This document shows positions 1 to 5,497 of a stretch of DNA of 10,653 nt, piece after piece (position 1 is the first letter of the stretch; each line of letters opens with the position of its first letter). Position numbers and translations under genes: made by a program. Location of the stretch: contig JBAXIG010000051.1 in NCBI GenBank assembly GCA_037138535.1, positions 1 through 10,653 of the forward strand, given 5' to 3'. The notes under the pieces are model-generated. The model saw nothing but the letters and a program-made list of their open reading frames with translations. It ran no database searches and was not told the DNA's origin. This stretch comes from GCA-2737595 sp037138535. Its GTDB lineage: Bacteria; Actinomycetota; Actinomycetes; Nanopelagicales; Nanopelagicaceae.

Positions 1-1341
1 GAACCCTGCGCGCTCACGAGAGCGACCACCAGGTCCCAACGCAGAGAGGCGACGCTTATGTGTAAGTCCAGCAAGTGGATTTGTTTGATCCATGAACTGG
101 CTGAGTTGTGAAGTTCCAAAGAACTCCTTGATGCTCGCCACTACTGGACGAATGTTGATCAACGTTTGTGGCGTGATCGCTTCTACGTCCTGCGTAGTCA
201 TACGTTCACGAACCACACGCTCCATACGTGAAAGCCCGGTGCGCACTTGGTTTTGAATCAATTCACCCACGGTGCGAAGGCGCCGATTACCGAAGTGATC
301 AATGTCGTCGATTTCTACACGCACTTGACCACGGACAGAATCCATAATCTGCACACCAAGCGAGAGCTTGAGGATGTAGTGAATCGAGGCCACGAGATCA
401 TCGATGGTAAGAGTGTTCTTCTTGAGTTCGTGATCAAGACCGAGCTTCTTGTTGATCTTGTAACGACCCACCTTGGCAAGGTCGTAACGCTTAGGGTTGA
501 AGTAGAGATTCTCAAGGAGAGTTTGAGCGGCTTCACGTGTAGGAGGCTCACCCGGACGAAGCTTGCGGTAAATATCGAGAAGTGCTTCGTCTTGCGTTGA
601 AGTGTGATCCTTCTCGAGAGTGAGGCGCATAGATTCGTACTCGCCGAACTCTTCAAGGATGCGCGCGTTATCCCAACCAAGTGCCTTCAAGAGCACAGTG
701 ATGGATTGCTTGCGCTTGCGGTCAATGCGAACGCCGACCATGTCCTTCTTGTCGATTTCAAGTTCGAGCCAAGCACCACGGCTCGGAATGATCTTGGTGG
801 TCCAGATGTCTTTATCGGTCGCTTTATCAATCGTGCGCTCGAAGTAGACGCCAGGTGAACGGACAAGCTGCGAAACTACAACGCGCTCGGTGCCGTTAAT
901 AACAAAGGTGCCACGTGGAGTCATCAACGGGAAGTCGCCCATGAAGACGGTCTGGCTCTTGATTTCACCGGTGGTGTTGTTCATAAACTCTGCGGTAAGA
1001 AAGAGCGGTGCGGCGTAGGTGATATCGCGCTCTTTGCATTCATCGATCGAATACTTCGGTGGTTCGAAGCGGTGATCGCGGAATGAGAGACTCATCGTGC
1101 CCTGGAAGTCCTCAATAGGACTGATCTCTTCAAAGATCTCTTCCAGACCAGATTGTGCAGGTACGGCGGAGCCGGCTGCAGCGGATTGTTTGACGCGTTC
1201 GCGCCAGAGCTCGTTACCGAGCAACCAATCCACACTTTCAACTTGGAGTGCAAGAAGATTGGGAACCTCAAGGGGCTCCCGAATCTTTGCAAACGATAGG
1301 CGGCGAGGGGCAGTGGCGTTCTTCGATCGCGTGGCGGCCAA
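1..1341 (-). CDS. rpoB: DNA-directed RNA polymerase subunit beta, N-terminal part (runs off left edge)
   Basis: Catalytic beta subunit of RNA polymerase. 447 codons are present; the C-terminal part lies beyond the window. The reading frame gives beta-subunit signatures throughout: SFAKIREPLEVPNLLALQVE near the start, GLEEIFEEISPIEDF, RDHRFEPPKYSIDECKERD, INGTERVVVSQLVRSPGVYF, and the rifampicin region at about residues 409-440 (GTSQLSQFMDQ, then THKRRLSALGPGG). Residues equivalent to E. coli Q513, D516, H526 and S531 are wild type (Q415, D418, H428, S433), so no classical resistance change is seen. The position equivalent to E. coli L538 is Arg440, which is unusual. The start is TTG at 1341-1339: GGAAGGA lies about 6 bases upstream, the frame has a stop shortly before it, and no ATG or GTG lies between. 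It is the last gene read in the rplJ-rplL-rpoB direction. Confidence 0.97.
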   Translation of the reverse strand, partial: MAATRSKNATAPRRLSFAKIREPLEVPNLLALQVESVDWLLGNELWRERVKQSAAAGSAVPAQSGLEEIFEEISPIEDFQGTMSLSFRDHRFEPPKYSIDECKERDITYAAPLFLTAEFMNNTTGEIKSQTVFMGDFPLMTPRGTFVINGTERVVVSQLVRSPGVYFERTIDKATDKDIWTTKIIPSRGAWLELEIDKKDMVGVRIDRKRKQSITVLLKALGWDNARILEEFGEYESMRLTLEKDHTSTQDEALLDIYRKLRPGEPPTREAAQTLLENLYFNPKRYDLAKVGRYKINKKLGLDHELKKNTLTIDDLVASIHYILKLSLGVQIMDSVRGQVRVEIDDIDHFGNRRLRTVGELIQNQVRTGLSRMERVVRERMTTQDVEAITPQTLINIRPVVASIKEFFGTSQLSQFMDQTNPLAGLTHKRRLSALGPGGRSRERAGF

Positions 1342-1626
1342 GAGAGATCCTTCCGAAGGCCTGACAGGAGCAACGCACGCTCAAGCACTGCCTGCAAATC
1401 GAGCTGCAGTCAGTTTCGTTTAAGAGTGCGCAAAGGGCGATCGTAGTCGTTTGGTCGCGCTCATACCAACTCGCGCCCGTTTCGACCACTTTCGCCCGAT
1501 ATATGACTGTGTGGAGTATGGAGTTTTACTTCCTCGTATCAGGCGCGGTGGTCCAGTCTCCCGGACCACCCTCGCCCAACAACGACAACTGCTTGTGTGA
1601 TGGTGCTGTACTGCGGGTGGAACAAA
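1342..1626 (-). promoter_or_regulatory. rplL-rpoB spacer (285 bases) with a perfect hairpin
   Basis: This spacer carries no credible ORF. Its main structure is an 8-bp perfect stem, GGTGGTCC at 1547-1554 with GGACCACC at 1563-1570 and an 8-base loop, about 57 bases after the rplL stop as transcribed. No T-run follows on the minus strand, so it is not a simple intrinsic terminator. In E. coli the equivalent spacer holds a partial attenuator and an RNase III site that lower rpoBC expression relative to L7/L12. A similar role here is inference. A weak TATATC element (roughly 1498-1503, minus strand) lacks a convincing -35 box, so a separate rpoB promoter is possible but unproven. Confidence 0.5.
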
Positions 1627-2022
1627 TTACTTGATTGAGGCCTTGGCGCCAGCTGCCTCAAGAGCGGCCTTTGCCTTCTCTGCGGTCTCTTTGTTGGTCT
1701 TCTCAAGGATGGTGGAAGGAGCTGCATCCACGAGATCCTTTGCTTCCTTCAGACCAAGGCTGGTGAAGGTACGTACTTCCTTGATGACTGCGATCTTTTG
1801 AGCGCCGGCATCTTCGAGGATGACGTCGAACTCATCTTGATCTTCCGCAGCAGCAGCAGCGCCGCCACCGGCTCCACCAGCGGCTGGGGCAGCAGCGACT
1901 GCAACAGGTGCAGCTGCCGTGACGCCGAAGGTCTCTTCGAAGAGTGAAACGAACTCAGAGAGTTCGATGAGGGTCATTTCCTTGAAGTTCTCGAGGAGAT
2001 CTCCAGTGCTGAGCTTTGCCAT
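1627..2022 (-). CDS. rplL: 50S ribosomal protein L7/L12
   Basis: Acidic stalk protein of the large ribosomal subunit. It binds L10 as dimers and recruits translation factors such as EF-Tu and EF-G. The 131-residue product has the family layout: an N-terminal dimerisation domain (about 1-34, ELSEFVSLFEETFGVTAAAP), an Ala/Gly-rich flexible hinge (about 36-60), and the factor-binding C-terminal domain (about 61-131) with EFDVIL, KIAVIKEVR and GLKEAKDLVDAAP. The length is normal for actinobacteria. The ATG is preceded by CGAAAGGAAGC, almost identical to the rplJ ribosome-binding region. The gene follows rplJ after 89 bases that can fold into a multi-branched structure. Such a spacer could help set the excess of L12 over L10, but this is inference. 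Confidence 0.98.
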   Translation of the reverse strand: MAKLSTGDLLENFKEMTLIELSEFVSLFEETFGVTAAAPVAVAAAPAAGGAGGGAAAAAEDQDEFDVILEDAGAQKIAVIKEVRTFTSLGLKEAKDLVDAAPSTILEKTNKETAEKAKAALEAAGAKASIK

Positions 2023-2040
2023 TTTGCTTCCTTTCGGTTC

Positions 2041-2114
2041 TGACCCGACTCCAGGTGAACCTGAATTCTGGCCGTGATGGGGTTCTTCGGCTTACGCCGA
2101 ACGCGGGCGGGTCA
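2041..2114 (-). promoter_or_regulatory. Structured rplJ-rplL intercistronic region
   Basis: A 7-bp perfect inverted repeat (TGACCCG at 2041-2047, CGGGTCA at 2108-2114) brackets the spacer. The rplJ stop codon TGA lies inside one arm. Within it, a 6-bp perfect hairpin with a GTAA (GNRA-type) loop on the transcript sits at 2086-2101, and a short palindrome CAGGT-GA-ACCTG at 2052-2063. Together these could give a closed, branched RNA element just upstream of the rplL ribosome-binding site. There is no U-tract, so termination is unlikely. Protection, processing or control of rplL translation are possible roles (inference). Confidence 0.4.
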
Positions 2115-2630
2115 GCCCTCTGACTTTTGCGCCTTAAGCGCTTCGATGGTGCGGACGGTCTTAGAAAGTGGTGCTACGAAGAGCGCTGCGGCTTGAGACA
2201 TTGAAGCCTTCATAGCGCCTGCGAGCTTGGCGAGGAGCACCTCACGTGATTCGAGATCAGCAAGCTTGGTGATCTCTTTCGGTGAGAGCGCCTTGCCATC
2301 GAGGATGCCGCCCTTGATCACCAAGAGTGGATTGGCTTTGGCGAAGTCGCGAAGGCTCTTTGCGGCTAAGACAGGATCGCCCTTGATGAAGGCGAGCGCT
2401 GAAGGACCGGCAAGAAGCTCATCAGGAACAGTGACGCCAGCCTCGCGGGCAGCGATCTTCGTCAAAGTGTTCTTGACGACGGCGTACTTAGTGGTGGCGC
2501 CGAGGGAGCGACGAAGCTCCTTGAGCGCGGCCACGGTTAAGCCGCGGTACTCGGTCAACACAGTGGCTTGAGCGGTACGGAAATCCTCCGCAAGCTCGGC
2601 TACTGCAGCTGCCTTGTCTGGGCGTGCCAT
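2112..2630 (-). CDS. rplJ: 50S ribosomal protein L10
   Basis: L10 anchors the L7/L12 stalk on 23S rRNA and, in many bacteria, represses its own operon by binding the mRNA leader. The 172-residue product starts MARPDKAAAVAELAEDF and contains the family signatures LTEYRGLTVAALKELRRSL (about 25-45) and KYAVVKNTLTKIAA. The C-terminal helical tail that binds L12 dimers is rich in Ala and Lys. The chosen start is the ATG at 2630-2628, preceded by GAAAGGAAGC. An in-frame ATG 14 codons upstream would add non-conserved residues lying in the leader. Its leader contains an L10-type regulatory structure and an intrinsic attenuator. rplL follows in the same transcript. Confidence 0.98.
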   Translation of the reverse strand: MARPDKAAAVAELAEDFRTAQATVLTEYRGLTVAALKELRRSLGATTKYAVVKNTLTKIAAREAGVTVPDELLAGPSALAFIKGDPVLAAKSLRDFAKANPLLVIKGGILDGKALSPKEITKLADLESREVLLAKLAGAMKASMSQAAALFVAPLSKTVRTIEALKAQKSEG

Positions 2631-2680
2631 ATGGCTTCCTTTCGATGGTGCGAACTCCGCGGACCACGGCATTTCGAGCT

Positions 2681-2716
2681 AAAAATCAAAAATCCCGGCG
2701 CGCGAGGCGACCGGGA
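2681..2716 (-). terminator. Intrinsic terminator/attenuator in the rplJ leader
   Basis: On the minus strand a GC-rich stem (TCCCGG with CCGGGA, extended by CGC/GCG across a one-base bulge) is followed directly by TTTTTGATTTTT. The arms are at 2711-2716 and 2693-2698 and the T-tract at 2681-2692. This is a textbook Rho-independent terminator shape, yet it ends about 50 bases before the rplJ start codon, so it must act as a conditional attenuator. Its place just after an L10-type leader suggests that L10(L12)n binding favours the terminated form. That coupling is inferred by analogy with known L10 leaders. Confidence 0.75.
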
Positions 2717-2790
2717 CCACGAATGGACCTGCTCACCTACGCGGGCGGTCTTTCGACCTTTAGAACTTCCTACCTGCGGTCTTTGGTATG
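2717..2790 (-). promoter_or_regulatory. L10-type ribosomal protein leader
   Basis: The transcript of this stretch begins with ACCGCAGG and later carries CCCGCGTAGGTGAG. This matches my memory of the conserved core of the bacterial L10 leader (ACCGCAGG ... GCGUAGGUG), the kink-turn element bound by L10 or the L10-L12 complex. Between the conserved strands is a perfect hairpin GGTC-GAAA-GACC with a GNRA loop (2747-2758). The element sits between a promoter-like pair and an intrinsic attenuator ahead of rplJ, the expected location. The assignment rests on recalled consensus and position; no covariance-model search was possible. Confidence 0.75.
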
Positions 2791-2795
2791 GGCAA

Positions 2796-2825
2796 AGAGT
2801 AAAAGGGTGGGCGCGCTATCGTCAA
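2796..2825 (-). promoter_or_regulatory. Candidate promoter for rplJ-rplL
   Basis: On the minus strand TTGACG (2825-2820; five of six matches to the -35 consensus) is separated by 18 bases from TACTCT (2801-2796; TAnnnT type). Transcription would start near 2787-2790, exactly at the beginning of the L10 leader. The -35 box lies in the loop, and the spacer in one arm, of the terminator-like hairpin that ends the rplK-rplA unit. The geometry is good, but the -10 box matches at only three positions. Confidence 0.55.
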
Positions 2826-2843
2826 AACGGCGGCGCGCCCACC
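2797..2843 (-). terminator. Intrinsic terminator after rplA
   Basis: An 11-bp perfect GC-rich stem (GGTGGGCGCGC with GCGCGCCCACC; arms 2833-2843 and 2806-2816) with a 16-base loop is followed on the minus strand by CTTTTACTCTTT. It begins about 22 bases after the rplA stop codon. It probably ends, or partly ends, the tRNA-Trp-secE-nusG-rplK-rplA transcript and separates it from rplJ-rplL. The T-run is short and interrupted, so read-through is likely. Confidence 0.75.
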
Positions 2844-2865
2844 TTAGAAATCACTGCAGAAATCA

Positions 2866-3576
2866 CTATCCGTTGCTGGCGACCGTCTCGCGGCCGAGGC
2901 TGGAATCGACTTGAATTCCAGGTCCCATCGTGGTGGAGAGAGTGGCCTTCTTAATAAAGCGTCCCTTTGCCGATGATGGCTTGGCGCGGAGTACTTCTTC
3001 GATGGCAGCAGCGTAATTTTCTACCAATTGGGTTTCGGTAAATGAGGTCTTACCGATGATGAAGTGGAGGTTGGCATTCTTATCGACGCGAAACTCAATC
3101 TTTCCGCCCTTGATGTCTTCCACAGCCTTTGCTACATCTGTGGTGACGGTGCCGGTCTTAGGGTTTGGCATCAAGCCACGAGGTCCGAGGACCTTACCCA
3201 AGCGACCGACCTTACCCATGAGGTCTGGCGTAGATACCACTGCGTCGAAGTCAAGACGCCCCTTGGCAACTTCATCGATCAATTCATCTGCACCGACGAT
3301 GTCGGCGCCCGCGGCACGTGCCTCTTCAGCGCGCTCGCCACCAGCAAAGACCAGGACCCGTGCGGTCTTACCAGTGCCGTGCGGAAGGTTGACGGTGCTA
3401 CGCACCATTTGATCAGCCTTACGCGGATCAACACCGAGGCAGAGAGCAACTTCAACAGTCGCGTCATACTTCGTGGTTGATGTTTCGCGCGCGAGACGGC
3501 AAGCCTCGAGCGGGGTATAGATGCGATCTACTTCAATCTTGGCGATCGCGGCCTTGTAAGCCTTACTGCGCTTCAT
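2866..3576 (-). CDS. rplA: 50S ribosomal protein L1
   Basis: L1 binds the mobile L1 stalk of 23S rRNA and helps release deacylated tRNA from the E site. In several bacteria it also represses the rplK-rplA mRNA. The 236-residue product has normal length and family motifs: MKRSKAYKAA at the start, KYDATVEVALCLGVDPRKADQ, VNLPHGTGK, VLGPRGLMPNPKTGTVT (the L1 signature) and KIEFRVDKNANLHFIIGK. The ATG at 3576-3574 is chosen because GAAGGAGC lies at ideal distance and the product begins like other L1 proteins; an upstream in-frame ATG adds 18 unrelated residues. The gene ends TAG immediately followed by TGA bases of a 9-bp direct repeat (2847-2855 and 2859-2867). Confidence 0.98.
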   Translation of the reverse strand: MKRSKAYKAAIAKIEVDRIYTPLEACRLARETSTTKYDATVEVALCLGVDPRKADQMVRSTVNLPHGTGKTARVLVFAGGERAEEARAAGADIVGADELIDEVAKGRLDFDAVVSTPDLMGKVGRLGKVLGPRGLMPNPKTGTVTTDVAKAVEDIKGGKIEFRVDKNANLHFIIGKTSFTETQLVENYAAAIEEVLRAKPSSAKGRFIKKATLSTTMGPGIQVDSSLGRETVASNG

Positions 3577-3659
3577 TTCTGCTCCTTCATTTTCGGAGTT
3601 GTGGTCAACGAACCAGCGAGGTTCTCCCACAAACTTCTTTAGTTGTCGTTAACGAGTAA
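3577..3659 (-). other. rplK-rplA spacer
   Basis: This 83-base spacer has no promoter-like pair that I trust. A small 5-bp hairpin (GAACC at 3610-3614 with GGTTC at 3620-3624) precedes the strong rplA ribosome-binding site. It could be a weak L1-binding or translational control element, but nothing in the sequence demonstrates this. Confidence 0.3.
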
Positions 3660-4091
3660 TTACTCGGAAACCGTGATGCCCATCGAGCGAGCGGTACCAG
3701 CGATGATCAAGCTTGCAGCATCGAGATCGTTGGCGTTGAGATCTGTCATTTTGGTTTGCGCAATTTCGCGAACTTGAGCTTGGGTGATGTTGGCAACCTT
3801 TTGCTTGTGCGGAATTGGCGAACCCTTTTCAACACCAGCAGCCTTAAGGATCAAGCGCGATGCTGGTGGGGTCTTCGTCACGAAGGTGAAAGAACGATCT
3901 TCATAGACCGAGATTTCAACCGGAATGATTTGACCCTTTTGGCTCTCCGTTGCAGCGTTATACGCCTTAACGAATTCCATGATATTCACACCATGCTGAC
4001 CAAGAGCAGGACCAACTGGTGGCGCTGGAGTAGCCGCACCGGCTTGGATCTGCAGCTTGATGATGGCTGCGAGTTTTTTCTTCGGAGGCAT
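3660..4091 (-). CDS. rplK: 50S ribosomal protein L11
   Basis: L11 forms the base of the GTPase-associated centre with 23S rRNA and is the target region of thiopeptides; it is also needed for RelA-dependent stringent responses. The 143-residue product has typical length. The N-terminal domain contains IKLQIQAGAATPAPPVGPAL and GQHGVNIMEFVKAYN (about 11-46, with the proline-rich segment). The C-terminal rRNA-binding domain includes TPPASRLILKAAG, KVANITQAQVREIA and the signature-type end SLIIAGTARSMGI. The ATG is preceded by AAGGACC. It lies 27 bases after nusG and is cotranscribed with it and with rplA, the usual bacterial arrangement. Confidence 0.98.
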   Translation of the reverse strand: MPPKKKLAAIIKLQIQAGAATPAPPVGPALGQHGVNIMEFVKAYNAATESQKGQIIPVEISVYEDRSFTFVTKTPPASRLILKAAGVEKGSPIPHKQKVANITQAQVREIAQTKMTDLNANDLDAASLIIAGTARSMGITVSE

Positions 4092-4118
4092 TCTGCGGGT
4101 CCTTACGTGTGACCGAGA

Positions 4119-4961
4119 TCAGAGTTTCTGAACTTGGCTAAATGAAAGTTCGACCGGGGTTTCCCGACCGAAAATAGAGACCAAGACCTTGAGCTTTTGC
4201 TGTTCGGGCATGATCTCGTTAATCGAGGCAGGCAGTGTGGCAAACGGACCATCCATCACGGTGACCGATTCGCCCACTTCGAAGTCCACAACTCGGATTT
4301 CCGGCTTGTCGGACTTCTTCACTGGGTGCGGCGCGAGAATCTTCTCGACCTCATCCAGTGTTAACGGACTTGGCCGGTGCGTATGACCGACGAAGCCAGT
4401 AACTCCAGGGGTGTTACGTACTGTGGACCAGGACTCATCAGTGAGATCCATGCGCACAAGAACATAACCAGGGAAAACATTGCGCATTACTTGCTTGCGC
4501 TGTCCATTCTTAATTTCAGTAACTTCTTCTTGCGGAACTTCGATCTGGAAAATGTAATCTTCCATGCCAAGCGATTGAATACGGTTTTCGAGGTTTGAGC
4601 GCACGCGGTTTTCGTAACCTGCGTATGAGTGCACCACATACCAATCACCAGGTGCGAGGCGAAGTTTCGCGCGGAATTCCTCCATTGGATCATCGAGTTT
4701 CTCTTCATCTTCGAAGTCGGAACCTTCGATGTCTTCAAGAATTCCAGCGGCAGGGCTTTGTAACGTGTCAAGGCTGTTTGAGGTCGCTGCTACGACAGGG
4801 CTATCGAAGGTCGCTGCTGCGACAGGGCTATCGAAGGTCGCTGCTGCGACAGGGCTATCGAAGGACGTTGCTGCGACAGGTGCCACCGCACCGAGCTCTT
4901 CTACTACATCATCTGCATTGGCTTGCGCTAACGCACTTTCGAAGGAGAAATCTTCACTCAT
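4119..4961 (-). CDS. nusG: Transcription termination/antitermination protein NusG, with repeat-bearing N-terminal extension
   Basis: NusG binds RNA polymerase and modulates pausing, Rho-dependent termination and transcription-translation coupling. Of 280 residues, about 106-210 form the NGN domain (DWYVVHSYAGYENRVRSNLE, VFPGYVLVRM, VRNTPGVTGFVG) and about 222-280 the KOW domain (VGESVTVMDGPFATLPASI, then KLKVLVSIFGRETPVELSF). The first roughly 105 residues are an extension of the kind seen in actinobacterial NusG. It is rich in Ala, Ser and acidic residues and contains four 9-residue units (residues 29-64, core FDSPVAAAT) followed by an acidic stretch (about 75-98). The start ATG at 4961 lies 13 bases after secE and is preceded by AAGGGG some distance upstream. 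The extension is probably disordered. Confidence 0.97.
   Translation of the reverse strand: MSEDFSFESALAQANADDVVEELGAVAPVAATSFDSPVAAATFDSPVAAATFDSPVVAATSNSLDTLQSPAAGILEDIEGSDFEDEEKLDDPMEEFRAKLRLAPGDWYVVHSYAGYENRVRSNLENRIQSLGMEDYIFQIEVPQEEVTEIKNGQRKQVMRNVFPGYVLVRMDLTDESWSTVRNTPGVTGFVGHTHRPSPLTLDEVEKILAPHPVKKSDKPEIRVVDFEVGESVTVMDGPFATLPASINEIMPEQQKLKVLVSIFGRETPVELSFSQVQKL
4770..4877 (-). repeat. 27-bp in-frame tandem repeat within nusG
   Basis: Four consecutive 27-base units encode VAATSFDSP, VAAATFDSP, VAAATFDSP and VVAATSNSL. The two central units are near-identical at DNA level; the outer ones have diverged. The period is a multiple of three, so unit gain or loss would keep the reading frame. 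It lies in the NusG N-terminal extension, outside the NGN and KOW domains. Confidence 0.92.
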
Positions 4962-4974
4962 GTTCTCTTACCCC

Positions 4975-5199
4975 TTAACCAAAGACCCAGAAGACGAGCT
5001 TGGTAAGACCAAGGTCGAAGAGCGATACAACGAAGATGATCGCCGTAACAAAGACAAGGACGACGCTGGTGTAGGTCGTGAGTTGCTTGCGTGTGGGCCA
5101 TACGACCTTGCGCAATTCAAAGAGCACCTGGCGATAGAAGAGACCCAGGCGCGGTCCGCGCTTGGTCGCCTCAGCGCCAGGCTTTGCTTCTTCACTCAT
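4975..5199 (-). CDS. secE: Preprotein translocase subunit SecE
   Basis: Small essential subunit of the SecYEG channel, clamping SecY in the cytoplasmic membrane. The 74-residue product is the short, single-membrane-span form typical of Gram-positive bacteria. A charged N-terminus is followed by the amphipathic helix and conserved loop (FYRQVLFELRKVVWPTRKQL, about 21-40, with the hallmark VWPT). One transmembrane helix spans about 43-65 (YTSVVLVFVTAIIFVVSLF). The ATG is preceded by GAGAGGTGAG. It lies 46 bases downstream of tRNA-Trp and 13 bases before nusG, the conserved bacterial secE-nusG pairing. Confidence 0.97.
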   Translation of the reverse strand: MSEEAKPGAEATKRGPRLGLFYRQVLFELRKVVWPTRKQLTTYTSVVLVFVTAIIFVVSLFDLGLTKLVFWVFG

Positions 5200-5245
5200 C
5201 CGCTCACCTCTCGTTCGACTGCTAGATCACGCACACTCATTCGTG

Positions 5246-5318
5246 CAGGGCAGGAGGGACTTGAACCCCCAACCGCCGGTTTTGGAGACCGGAACTCTAC
5301 CAATTGAGCTACTACCCT
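5246..5318 (-). tRNA. trpT: tRNA-Trp (anticodon CCA)
   Basis: A complete 73-base cloverleaf is visible. The acceptor stem is AGGGTAG with CTGCCCT, the D-arm follows as TAGCTCAATTGGTAGAG, and the anticodon arm is CCGGT-CTCCAAA-ACCGG with anticodon CCA (5283-5285). The T-arm loop is TTCAAGT and the discriminator base is G. The 3' CCA is not encoded (CAC follows), so it must be added by nucleotidyltransferase. A tRNA-Trp gene immediately before secE is a conserved actinobacterial arrangement; it is probably processed from the secE-nusG transcript. Confidence 0.97.
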
Positions 5319-5497
5319 CTGAGCTTGCCCTCCATGATCGCACTCCCAAAAGGGCGCGCGAAAGCATGGCGAATTCGCCAAGAAGAGTGAGTCTAAGGCG
5401 ACACCTCTCCCCAGGTCTAACTCGGGGGTGTCCTCTAGGCTATGGGGAGCGGAATTCCTACTTTCCACCACAACTTCTCGACCTGAAAGAGATCACT
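5319..5497. promoter_or_regulatory. Divergent tRNA-Trp / aspC control region
   Basis: These 179 bases separate divergent genes. They contain a 14-bp perfect palindrome (TGGCGAATTCGCCA, 5367-5380) and a spaced inverted repeat (GACACC 5400-5405 with GGTGTC 5427-5432, extendable by CCC/GGG). CTCCCC at 5407-5412 could alternatively pair with GGGGAG at 5444-5449. Promoter candidates are weak. Toward tRNA-Trp there is TAGACT (5395-5390) with TTAGAC (5420-5415) at a long 19-base spacing. Toward aspC there is TAGGCT (5436-5441) without a clear -35. The region must hold promoters for both directions, but I cannot fix them confidently. Confidence 0.4.

Noticed and set aside
247..858. Plus-strand ORFs opposite rpoB
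   Set aside because: The minus-strand frame is unmistakable RpoB throughout; these are antisense shadows.
2631..2672. Earlier ATG for rplJ giving 14 extra residues
   Set aside because: The extension lies in the regulatory leader, lacks a ribosome-binding site and is not like L10 N-termini.
4770..4877. CRISPR-like repetition
   Set aside because: Units are contiguous, in frame and without spacers; they encode a 9-residue protein repeat.
4729..5307. Plus-strand ORF of 192 codons opposite nusG, secE and tRNA-Trp
   Set aside because: Shadow of the nusG repeat and of secE in the antisense frame; it enters a tRNA and shows no family resemblance.
5162..5497. Open frame extending the aminotransferase about 112 codons upstream
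   Set aside because: It runs antisense through the tRNA-Trp and the secE start. The family N-terminus and a ribosome-binding site occur at 5498.
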